Position numbers and translations under genes: made by a program. A stretch of 9,184 bases of DNA, taken from positions 3,941-13,124 of the forward strand of contig DDYW01000106.1 in the NCBI GenBank assembly GCA_002348185.1, read 5' to 3'. The notes below the pieces were generated by a model. It was not told the DNA's origin. It made no database searches and saw only the letters and a program-made list of their open reading frames with translations. Shown here one piece after another: positions 1 through 6,420 of the stretch (positions within the stretch are counted from its first letter, which is position 1; every line of letters starts with the position of its first letter). The DNA comes from Candidatus Hydrogenedentes bacterium UBA2224 (GTDB lineage: Bacteria > Hydrogenedentota > Hydrogenedentia > Hydrogenedentales > SLHB01).

Positions 1-1957
1 ACATCGTCAGGCAGTAGGGGCAGGACACGCAGACGGTGTCCGGCTTTTCGCGCAGGGCTTCCTTCACGCGCTCCAGGTTGATGCGCGTGCCGGTGTTCTC
101 CTCCATCCACATGCGCCCGCCGCCGGCGCCGCAGCAGAAGGCGTTGTTGCGGCTGCGCGCCATCTCCGCCGGCGCCTGGCCGGTCGCCGCCTCCGCTACC
201 GCGCGCGGTGCTTCGTAGACGTCGTTGTGCCGGCCCAGGTAGCAGGAGTCGTGGAAGACCACGTTGCCGAACTCGGCGCCGGGCTTGAGCTTCAGCTTGC
301 CGGATTTGATCAGCCCGTCGATCACCTCGCTGTGGTGGAGCACTTCCACCTCCAGGCCGTACTGCCGGTAATCGTTCTTCAGCGTGGAGAAGCAGTGCGG
401 GCACTGGGTGATAATCTTCTTCACGCCGCGCTCCTTGAACAGCTTCACGTTCTCCTGCGCCATGCGGTCGAAGACATACTCGTTGCCCAGGCGGCGCAGG
501 CTGTCGCCGCAGCACTTCTCGTCGCGGCCGAGGATGCCCCAGGAGACGCCGGCTTCGTCCAGGATCTGCGCCATCGCCAGCGTCACCTGCTTGCTGCGTG
601 AGTCGAACGCGCCGGCGCAGCCCACGAAGAAGAGGTATTCCGTCTCTTCGGAGAATGGCTTTACATCCAGCTCTGCGGTCCACTTGGTGCGCTCGGCGGG
701 GGCGATGCCCCACGGGTTGCTGCGCTGCTCCATGTTCTCGAACAGGTTCAGCAGCTCCTCCGGGAACTGCGCGTGCTCCTCCACCAGGCTGCGGCGCATC
801 TGCAGGATCTTCGGCATCTGTTCAATGAACACCGGGCAGACCTCCATGCACGCGCCACAACTGGTGCACGCCCACAGCGCTTCCTCGCTCACGCTGCCCT
901 CGCCCTCGCCGATCAGCGGGCACGTCGGCGGTTGGCCGTGTTGCAGGCGCGGGCCGTTCTCCAGCAGGTTCATCTTGATGTCGTGCACCACGTCCTTCGG
1001 GCTGAGTGGCTTGCCGGTGTTCGACGCCGGGCAGACATCCTGGCAGCGGCCGCATTCCGTGCAGGAATAGGAGTCGAACAGGTCCTTCCAGGTAAAGCCG
1101 TCCACCGCGCCCACGCCGAAGGTCTTCCCCTCCGTGAACTCCTCGCGCGGCAGCACGTTCGCCTTCCCGAATCGCCGCAGGAAGCAGTTCGGAATGGCGG
1201 TGAGGATGTGCATGTGCTTGCTGTACGGCAGGTAGTTCAGGAACGCCAGCAGGATGACGGCGTGGAGCCACCAGAAGGTGACGGCTACCATATGCAATGT
1301 GCCGTACGGCACATCCCGCATCAGATACGCCAGGCCGCCGGTGATTGGCATGACTGAGCGCGCAGATCCGATACCGCCGGTAATACCGTAGAAATGGCTT
1401 GTGTTAAAATACTGTCCCGTGACGACCGGTCCATTCAGATGCTGCAGTCCCATCGCCGTTTCGGCGGCATGAGAAATAAAGAAGGCGATCATCAAGCCAG
1501 CGATCATCCCCAGGATGATGAAGGCGTCGCGGCTGCGCGCTTCGATGTACTTCGGGGGGAAGAACAACCGCCGCCCCACCGCGAGCAGAATCACGACCAG
1601 CGTGAGGAATGAAACGATGTCGAAGATGAATGCCAGCGCCGGGAAGAAGGCCATGCCGTGCAACTGTTCAGCCGCATTGGGAAATACGCCCGAAAACAGG
1701 AACTCGCCGTTCGCCAGCAGCAGCACCAGGAACGACCAGAAGATGAGGAAGTGGTTGAAGCCGAATTTATAGCGTCCGGTGACCACGCGCTTCTGCCCGA
1801 AGGCGTAGACGAGCATGTGCCATAGGCGCCGGGCGGGCTGGTCGATGCGGTTCTCCTGCTTGCCCAGCGCCGTCAGGCGGAAGCGCGCTACGCAGCTCGC
1901 CACAAACGCCAGCAGGCTCATGATCAGGATTATGGTAAAGAGTACCGGCTGTCCCAT
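1..1957 (-). CDS. Membrane-bound Fe-S oxidoreductase, EMO-like (ETF:menaquinone oxidoreductase), C-terminus cut by window edge
   Basis: The reading frame is open from ATG at 1957 to the left edge (652 codons seen, no stop), so the last few dozen residues are missing. Five hydrophobic stretches (about residues 3-25, 68-90, 102-130, 145-165, 220-242) form a NarI-like membrane domain. Histidines 47, 69, 163, 222 and 232 lie in or near these helices and could ligate b haem. Two [4Fe-4S] motifs follow: C299-x2-C302-x2-C305-x3-C309 and C364-x2-C367-x2-C370-x3-C374. Then come two CCG (DUF224, HdrB/HdrD-like) domains: C447...C482-C483...C519-PH-C522 and C572...C608-C609...C646-PY-C649, the ligand sets of non-cubane clusters. 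This is the architecture of the DUF224 proteins described as EMO, which pass electrons from reduced ETF to menaquinone. The start is firm: GGAGG (1963-1967) lies 5 nt upstream. Only 13 bp separate it from the etfA stop, so the two genes are translated as one operon. The EMO assignment rests on architecture and etf linkage. A generic Hdr-like Fe-S oxidoreductase is the alternative. Confidence 0.9.
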   Translation of the reverse strand, partial: MGQPVLFTIILIMSLLAFVASCVARFRLTALGKQENRIDQPARRLWHMLVYAFGQKRVVTGRYKFGFNHFLIFWSFLVLLLANGEFLFSGVFPNAAEQLHGMAFFPALAFIFDIVSFLTLVVILLAVGRRLFFPPKYIEARSRDAFIILGMIAGLMIAFFISHAAETAMGLQHLNGPVVTGQYFNTSHFYGITGGIGSARSVMPITGGLAYLMRDVPYGTLHMVAVTFWWLHAVILLAFLNYLPYSKHMHILTAIPNCFLRRFGKANVLPREEFTEGKTFGVGAVDGFTWKDLFDSYSCTECGRCQDVCPASNTGKPLSPKDVVHDIKMNLLENGPRLQHGQPPTCPLIGEGEGSVSEEALWACTSCGACMEVCPVFIEQMPKILQMRRSLVEEHAQFPEELLNLFENMEQRSNPWGIAPAERTKWTAELDVKPFSEETEYLFFVGCAGAFDSRSKQVTLAMAQILDEAGVSWGILGRDEKCCGDSLRRLGNEYVFDRMAQENVKLFKERGVKKIITQCPHCFSTLKNDYRQYGLEVEVLHHSEVIDGLIKSGKLKLKPGAEFGNVVFHDSCYLGRHNDVYEAPRAVAEAATGQAPAEMARSRNNAFCCGAGGGRMWMEENTGTRINLERVKEALREKPDTVCVSCPYCLTM

Positions 1958-1970
1958 GAATTCCTCCAGG

Positions 1971-3308
1971 TTATTTCTCCGATGCCGCCGGCCGCCCGGC
2001 CTGCCGCTTCAGCTCGCGGATGCAGTTCGTGAAGGCCGGCACGATCTGGAAGAGATCGCCGACGAGGCCGAAGGTGGCGACTTCGAAGATTGGGGCGTCC
2101 TTGTCGCGGTTGATGGCGATGACGACGTCCGAGTCCTGCATGCCCACCAGGTGCTGAATGGCGCCCGAAATGCCGCAGGCGATGTAGATGCGCGGGCGGA
2201 CGGTTTTCCCCGTCTGGCCCACCTGGCGGTCCGCGGGCATCCAGCCGGCGTCCACCGCGCTGCGCGAGGCGCCCACCACGCCGCCCAGTTCATCGGCGAG
2301 CTCCTGCAGCATGGCGAAATTCTCTTTCGACATCAGGCCGCGGCCGCCGGAGACGATGATGTCGGCCGCCGCCACGTCCACCGCGTCTTTGCGCTTGCTG
2401 TCCCGAATCACCTCGAGTACCTTGACGGCGATGCTCGCTTCTTCCGGGGCGAAGGTGTCGCGGACGATCTCGCCGGACGCGCTGGCGACGCGCGGCGGCA
2501 TGGGCATTACGTGCGGGCGGACGGTGGCCATCTGCGGACGGGTGCGCGTGCAGAGAATGGTGGCCATGATGTTGCCGCCGAAGGCCGGACGCGTCTGCAT
2601 CAGGTTGCGCTGGTCGTCCACGGACAGCCCGGTGCAGTCGGCGGTCAGGCCCGTTTTCAGCCGGGTAGCCACCGCGCCGGCCAGGTCGCGGCCGAGGCCG
2701 GTGGCGCCCATCAGGATGATCTCGGGCTGGTACTTTTCGGTCAGGAACTGGACGGCGTCCAGGTACGGCTCGGTGCGGTAATTTTTGTAGACCGGCGCGT
2801 CGAGCAGGTAGGCCCGCGTCGCGCTGTGGGCGAAGGCTTCCGCGCACAGCCCCTCGACGTTCTCGCCAATCACCACCGCGCACAGCCGCACGCCCAGCGC
2901 CTTCGCCAGCTCGCTGCCAACGCCCAGCAGCTCCCAGGAGACCTTCGCGACTTCGCCGTCGGTCTGCTCCACGAAGACCCACACGTCGCGATAGCCCGCC
3001 AGGTAGGCCGCCAGCTTCGCCGCTTCATCATCGATTTCGGGCTCCGCAGCCGGACCTTTCGCCAGTGCCTCGAGAATCTTCTGCTCCTCGGGCGTGAAGT
3101 ACATCTCCAGCGCCTCGGCCGGGCAGACCTTGACGCACTTGACGCAGCCTTTGCATTTATCCGCCGCGATAATCGGCGCGCCGTCCGCATCCATGGCGAT
3201 CGCGTCGAACGGACACGCCGCTTCGCAGCGCGCGCCGCAGGCGATGCAGGTCTCCGGCTTCAAGCGGGCGATGCCGCGCGGCTTTTTCGGTTTCTTTTCG
3301 TCAGCCAT
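1971..3308 (-). CDS. etfA: Electron transfer flavoprotein alpha subunit with N-terminal 2x[4Fe-4S] ferredoxin domain
   Basis: 445 aa, against about 310-330 for a plain EtfA. The extra length is an N-terminal ferredoxin domain (about residues 10-75). Cluster motif one is C21-x2-C24-x3-C28-x3-C32-P; motif two is C52-x2-C55-x2-C58-x3-C62-P. The EtfA N-terminal alpha/beta domain starts near residue 107 (DVWVFVEQ). The C-terminal FAD-binding domain is clear: SGGRGL (320-325), GQTGKTV (364-370) and the alpha-ETF signature around IYIACGISGAIQHL to INRDKDAPIF (374-408). The protein pairs with EtfB, carries FAD, and takes electrons from flavin dehydrogenases; the ferredoxin domain probably relays them onward. 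ATG at 3308 has GAGGA (3317-3321) 8 nt upstream. The gap to etfB is 161 bp (3309-3469). It holds a short TGGATGGT/TGGATGGG tandem on the minus strand but no convincing promoter or terminator. Ferredoxin-fused EtfA also occurs in bifurcating systems such as CarE of Acetobacterium. Confidence 0.97.
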   Translation of the reverse strand: MADEKKPKKPRGIARLKPETCIACGARCEAACPFDAIAMDADGAPIIAADKCKGCVKCVKVCPAEALEMYFTPEEQKILEALAKGPAAEPEIDDEAAKLAAYLAGYRDVWVFVEQTDGEVAKVSWELLGVGSELAKALGVRLCAVVIGENVEGLCAEAFAHSATRAYLLDAPVYKNYRTEPYLDAVQFLTEKYQPEIILMGATGLGRDLAGAVATRLKTGLTADCTGLSVDDQRNLMQTRPAFGGNIMATILCTRTRPQMATVRPHVMPMPPRVASASGEIVRDTFAPEEASIAVKVLEVIRDSKRKDAVDVAAADIIVSGGRGLMSKENFAMLQELADELGGVVGASRSAVDAGWMPADRQVGQTGKTVRPRIYIACGISGAIQHLVGMQDSDVVIAINRDKDAPIFEVATFGLVGDLFQIVPAFTNCIRELKRQAGRPAASEK

Positions 3309-3469
3309 GAGTCAGTTCCTCATCTGTCCGGTGGTTGAGTAGGCAGGTGAGCCTTTCGGATCTTTCCGTCGTTCCCGTGCCGTATCGAAACCAACTTCGC
3401 AGCGGTACTCCGCCACATGCGTTTCTGGGACCGGGCGCACCCATCCAACCATCCATTCGTCCAATCACA

Positions 3470-4282
3470 TTACACGTTCAGCAGGTCCTTCTCCACCAGC
3501 TTCCGCATCAGCAGATCAGCGGCGCCTTCCGGGTCGCTCGCACCGTCGCCGAGGATCTCGCCCTTCGCGCGCTCCGGCGAGAAGATCTTATTCACTTGCG
3601 TGGGCGAGCCTTTCAGGCCGATGGTGTTCACATCCATCCCCATCACCGTGTTGTCCCAGATGGGGATGGTCGCGGCCTGCGCGCTCAGGCGCCGGGGTAC
3701 GGTGGGGTAACGGGGCTTGTTGATCTCGCGCACCACGGTGATGACCGCGGGGAGGGGCGCTTCCACAATCTCGTGCCGGCCCTCCAGCTTGCGGCGGACG
3801 CGCACGACCTTGCGCTGCACGTCGACATGCTGCACCTCGTCTACCAGCGTCAACTGCGCGTACCCCAGGCGGGTGGCGATGCCGGGGCCCACCTGCGCGG
3901 TGTCGCCGTCGATGGTCTGCTTGCCGCAGATCACCAGCGCCACCTCGTCCTGCTCCGCCAGCCGGGCGATGGCCGCGGAAAGCACGTTGCTGGTGGAGAG
4001 CGTGTCCGCGCCGCCGAAGGCGCGATCCGAGAGCAGCGCCACGTCATCCGCGCCCACCGCCAGCGCCTTGCGCAGCGTGGCGTCGGCATTCGGCGGCCCC
4101 ATGGACAGGGCGACCATGCGGAAGCCGTAACGGTCTTTCAGCCGAAGGCTCTCTTCCAGCGCGTGGGTGTCGAAGGGGTTCATGATGAACGGCACGCCTT
4201 CACGGATGAGGGTATTGGTGACGGGGTCGATCTTGACCTGGGTGGTATCCGGGACCTGCTTAATACACGAGATCACAAGCAT
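3470..4282 (-). CDS. etfB: Electron transfer flavoprotein beta subunit, FixA/bifurcation-type motif
   Basis: 270 aa from ATG at 4282, a normal EtfB length. AAGGA (4291-4295) sits 8 nt upstream and the protein opens MLVISCIKQVPDT, as EtfB proteins do. An in-frame ATG at 4321 would add 13 non-conserved residues and has been set aside. Visible family features: the N-terminal CIKQVPD strand, NPFD (35-38) before the ALEE helix (41-44), GKQTIDGDTAQVGP (120-133) in the nucleotide-binding region, and the ETF-beta signature VVREINKPRYPTVPRRLSA (183-201). The GDTAQVGP form is the one found in FixA and bifurcating ETFs, whereas mitochondrial-type EtfB reads DDDxNQTGQ. This therefore looks like a group-2 ETF that may bind a second FAD or NAD rather than AMP; that is inference from one motif. 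It is the first gene of the operon, behind the promoter at 4363-4391. Confidence 0.97.
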   Translation of the reverse strand: MLVISCIKQVPDTTQVKIDPVTNTLIREGVPFIMNPFDTHALEESLRLKDRYGFRMVALSMGPPNADATLRKALAVGADDVALLSDRAFGGADTLSTSNVLSAAIARLAEQDEVALVICGKQTIDGDTAQVGPGIATRLGYAQLTLVDEVQHVDVQRKVVRVRRKLEGRHEIVEAPLPAVITVVREINKPRYPTVPRRLSAQAATIPIWDNTVMGMDVNTIGLKGSPTQVNKIFSPERAKGEILGDGASDPEGAADLLMRKLVEKDLLNV

Positions 4283-4362
4283 GAGCGATATCCTTGTTCC
4301 AGCTTTTGCGTGCGGTGTCAATGATATGGCGTGACCGGCATCGCACGCGAGAAGCGGGAGTT

Positions 4363-4391
4363 ATTATGATGACACCTTGCCTGAAAGTCAA
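4363..4391 (-). promoter_or_regulatory. Sigma70-type promoter for the etfB-etfA-EMO operon
   Basis: On the minus strand TTGACT (4391-4386) is followed by a 17-nt spacer and CATAAT (4368-4363). Each box matches the bacterial consensus at 5 of 6 positions. Transcription would start near 4356, giving a leader of about 75 nt before the etfB ATG at 4282. This is the best promoter match in the window and points the right way. No start site has been measured. Confidence 0.7.
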
Positions 4392-4441
4392 CCCCTTGCG
4401 GGCAGTGGGTCGCCTTGTGAAATAATTCCCAAGCACCAACA

Positions 4442-4455
4442 TTTTATCGAAAAAA
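4442..4455. repeat. 14-bp repeat TTTTATCGAAAAAA, copy 1 (possible operator)
   Basis: Exact copy of the motif at 4615-4628. The 14-mer is nearly symmetric about its central CG: 6 of 7 half-site positions match. A central CG dyad is typical of LacI-family operators, though no such regulator is in view. This copy lies about 50 bp upstream of the etfB -35 box. Confidence 0.45.
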
Positions 4456-4553
4456 TCAATTGAGGAAAAGAGCAGAATGAGGCAATTTTGTAGTTTTTTC
4501 GTTCTCCAGAGCTGTTGGGAACCCGGAATTGGCTGATTTCGTAAAACGCGGCG

Positions 4554-4567
4554 AGTGACCAATCACT
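4554..4567. promoter_or_regulatory. 14-bp perfect dyad AGTGA-N4-TCACT
   Basis: A perfect 5-bp inverted repeat around CCAA. The half site resembles that of CRP/FNR-type regulators, but the 4-nt gap is 2 nt shorter than the CRP consensus (GTGA-N6-TCAC), so no protein is assigned. A dyad this short can arise by chance. Confidence 0.25.
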
Positions 4568-4587
4568 ATCACCTTGCCGCTGCCAGG

Positions 4588-4600
4588 AATGATTCTCATT
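4588..4600. promoter_or_regulatory. Fur-box-like palindrome AATGATTCTCATT
   Basis: A 5-bp inverted repeat around TTC. Read on the minus strand it is AATGAGAATCATT, which differs at one base from the AATGATAATCATT core of the classical Fur box. It lies about 43 bp upstream of the putative -35 of the kinase operon. A related AATGAGAAT lies at 4741-4749. A Fur-family or other metal-responsive site is possible but unproven. Confidence 0.35.
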
Positions 4601-4614
4601 TAATAGTATGGTTC

Positions 4615-4628
4615 TTTTATCGAAAAAA
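4615..4628. repeat. 14-bp repeat TTTTATCGAAAAAA, copy 2 (possible operator)
   Basis: Identical to 4442-4455 and in the same orientation, 173 bp away. It ends 14 bp before the weak -35 of the kinase-operon promoter, a place where an activator commonly binds. GGTT and AACC just outside the A/T core extend it into a small hairpin (4610-4630). Confidence 0.45.
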
Positions 4629-4642
4629 CCGGTAATATGCGG

Positions 4643-4672
4643 CTGTCCCAAACACGGCGTCCGCGGTATAAT
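4643..4672 (+). promoter_or_regulatory. Promoter for the kinase-aldolase operon
   Basis: A perfect TATAAT at 4667-4672 is notable in GC-rich surroundings. The -35 at the expected distance, CTGTCC (4643-4648, 18-nt spacer), is poor, which suggests dependence on an activator. The -10 lies inside an 11-bp perfect palindrome, GGTAT-A-ATACC (4665-4675), so a repressor could also cover it. A start near 4679 would leave a leader of roughly 235 nt before the kinase ATG. Confidence 0.55.
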
Positions 4673-4722
4673 ACCCCCGTCATCACCGGCCATGTGATCC
4701 CCGTGTTGCCGGAAGCGACAAA

Positions 4723-4759
4723 ACTCTTACTCACACTCAAAATGAGAATGAGGAAGAGT
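4723..4759. promoter_or_regulatory. 37-bp imperfect palindrome / leader hairpin
   Basis: The arms are symmetric about position 4741. ACTCTT (4723-4728) pairs with AAGAGT (4754-4759), CTCA (4730-4733) with TGAG (4749-4752), and CTCA (4736-4739) with TGAG (4743-4746). This gives 14 of 17 arm positions around an AAA loop. It lies in the predicted transcribed leader of the kinase operon, about 45 nt after the start site. There is no following T-tract, so it is not an ordinary terminator. It could be a downstream operator or an RNA regulatory hairpin. Confidence 0.45.
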
Positions 4760-4886
4760 CTGCCATGGGCGGTTGCCGTGCACACAACCCTGGATGCAAA
4801 TGGCGCCGGGAGCAGTCGGCTTTCGAGTTGGCAACGGGTTATTTGCAGAGGAGTCAGAAGAGACCAGTTGCATTTGTCAGGAACGA

Positions 4887-4906
4887 ACCTCTTGTTCTTT
4901 CGAGGT
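4887..4906 (+). promoter_or_regulatory. Small hairpin covering the kinase ribosome binding site
   Basis: ACCTC (4887-4891) can pair with GAGGT (4902-4906) across a 10-nt loop. GAGG (4902-4905) is the Shine-Dalgarno sequence of the kinase gene, 8 nt before its ATG. A 5-bp stem is weak and may be chance, but it would partly hide the ribosome site. Confidence 0.25.
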
Positions 4907-4913
4907 ATCCACG

Positions 4914-6389
4914 ATGAGTTTATTGGGCATCGATATCGGCTCCAGCCAGTGCAAGGCGGTGGCCTTCTCGGCATCCGGAGAGATCCTTGCGTCGGCAACG
5001 CACGATTACGCGCCCACATTCCCGGCGCCGGGCCGGGCGGAAGCGAACCCACGCGATTACTGGGAGGCGTTTTGCGCCGTCACGCGCGAGGCCGTGCGGC
5101 AGACAACCGCGGACCCCATTGCCGCGCTGGCCATCAGTTCGCATGGTGAAACGTTCTTTCCCGCCGATGCCCAGGGCGAGCCGCTCGGTCCCGCGGTGCT
5201 CAATATCGACAACCGGGCCATCGCTGAAGCGAATTGGTTCGAAGAGACCCTCGGCCGCCGGCGCATCTTCGAGATCACCGGCCTGGTAGCGCACCCTATG
5301 TTCCCGCTGGCGAAAATGCGCTGGCTGCAGGTGCACCAGCCGGACGCGGCGAGCGCCGCGCGCTTCATGAGTGTGATCGATTACATTATGCACCGGCTGA
5401 GCGTCGCGCCGTATATCGACCTGTCGCTGGCATCCCGCTTTATGGCCCTCGATGTGCACGCCCGAGGCTGGTCGGCGGAACTGCTGGACGCCGCCGAACT
5501 GTCCGCCGACCGCCTGCCGGTGCCGGTGCCCGCGGGCACGGTGGCCGGCCGGCTCTCGCGCACGGTCGCCGCCAACCTCGGGCTGGCGCCGGGCACGCCC
5601 GTCGTGGTGGGCGGGCACGATCAGCCCGCCGGCGCACTGGGCACCGGCGCGGTGGCGCCAAGCATGGTCTCCGACTCGGCCGGCACCTATGAATGCCTGC
5701 TGGCTGCGGTGGAGGAGCCCAGCCTGGACGAGGTGGCGCTCTCCGCCAGCCTGAATTCCGGCTGCCACGTCCTGCCCGACCTTTACGCCACCATCGCCTA
5801 CTTCCCCTCCGGCCTGATGGTCAAGTGGTTTCACGATCTCTTTGCCGGCGGCGAGGAGGACCAGCAGTTTTACGCGAGCATGGAAGCGCGCGCGCCGGAG
5901 GGCCCGACCGGCGTGTGCATTACGCCCCATCTCATCGGCACCAGCGTGCCGTCCTTCGATCCGCGGGCGACGGGTGTGATCGCCGGGCTGACCCCCACCG
6001 CCGACCGCTACACGCTGTATAAGGGCGTGCTGGAAGGCGTGGCCTGCGAGCTGTCCATCGTGACGGAGATGCTCGCCCGCGCGGTGGGGCGGTTCGACGC
6101 CATCCACATCTACGGCGGCGGGGCGCGCTCGCGGCTGGGCGTGCAATTGCGCGCCGCGTTGACCGGCTGTCGCATGCGCCTGATGCAGAGCCGCGAAGCC
6201 GTCTGCCTGGGCACCGCGCTGCTCGCCGGCGTGGCCTCGGGGGTGTATGCGAATTACGCTGAAGCCGCCGCGCAGGCGGTGAAGGTCATCGGCGCCGTCG
6301 AGCCGAATCCTGAGTGGGCGGCAGCCTACCGCAAGCAATCGGAACAATACCGGACACTGTATCCGGCGCTGGCGCCGTTCCGTAGTTAA
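4914..6389 (+). CDS. FGGY-family carbohydrate kinase (xylulokinase-like)
   Basis: 491 aa, typical for FGGY sugar kinases. ATG at 4914 is chosen because GAGG (4902-4905) precedes it and the protein then opens directly with the family start MSLLGIDIGSSQCKAV. The same frame is open upstream to 4773 but that part has no family character. The N-terminal phosphate motif DIGSSQCK is at residues 7-14. The catalytic aspartate is probably D236 in GGHDQPAGALG (233-243). The SAGTYE nucleotide motif is at 255-260 and the adenosine motif IYGGGARSRLGVQLRAALTG at 399-418. The enzyme should transfer phosphate from ATP to a sugar or polyol in the cytoplasm. GGHDQ, rather than the GGGDN of classical XylB, leaves the substrate open: ketopentose, ketohexose, branched sugar or polyol. 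It ends 31 bp before the aldolase gene, and the two probably act in sequence. Confidence 0.93.
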   Translation: MSLLGIDIGSSQCKAVAFSASGEILASATHDYAPTFPAPGRAEANPRDYWEAFCAVTREAVRQTTADPIAALAISSHGETFFPADAQGEPLGPAVLNIDNRAIAEANWFEETLGRRRIFEITGLVAHPMFPLAKMRWLQVHQPDAASAARFMSVIDYIMHRLSVAPYIDLSLASRFMALDVHARGWSAELLDAAELSADRLPVPVPAGTVAGRLSRTVAANLGLAPGTPVVVGGHDQPAGALGTGAVAPSMVSDSAGTYECLLAAVEEPSLDEVALSASLNSGCHVLPDLYATIAYFPSGLMVKWFHDLFAGGEEDQQFYASMEARAPEGPTGVCITPHLIGTSVPSFDPRATGVIAGLTPTADRYTLYKGVLEGVACELSIVTEMLARAVGRFDAIHIYGGGARSRLGVQLRAALTGCRMRLMQSREAVCLGTALLAGVASGVYANYAEAAAQAVKVIGAVEPNPEWAAAYRKQSEQYRTLYPALAPFRS

Positions 6390-6420
6390 CACGCGCAATA
6401 ACCAGAGAGGATTTCTAACT

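Larger units (their letters stand above)
4392..4642. promoter_or_regulatory. AT-rich divergent regulatory region between the two operons
   Basis: This stretch lies between the etfB -35 box and the promoter of the kinase-aldolase operon. It is clearly richer in A and T than the surrounding genes. I find no credible gene in it: a minus-strand open frame across 4260-4562 has no family features. It holds two copies of a 14-bp motif and two short perfect palindromes, listed separately. This fits a shared control region bound by one or more regulators, but no regulator gene lies in the window. Confidence 0.5.

Noticed and set aside
1815..3338. Long plus-strand open frame (about 507 codons) opposite etfA
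   Set aside because: It is the GC-rich antisense shadow of etfA; its product is Arg/His/Ala-rich without family motifs, while the minus strand shows clear ETF signatures.
4260..4693. Small minus-strand open frames in the divergent region
   Set aside because: They overlap the etfB promoter and start, have no recognisable motifs or ribosome sites, and fit AT-rich non-coding DNA better.
4773..4913. 47-residue N-terminal extension of the sugar kinase
   Set aside because: It has no similarity to FGGY N-termini, and ATG 4914 with its GAGG site begins exactly at the conserved first strand.
4920..6398. Long minus-strand open frame opposite the sugar kinase
   Set aside because: The FGGY motifs, ribosome site and operon context are all on the plus strand; the antisense product is low-complexity.
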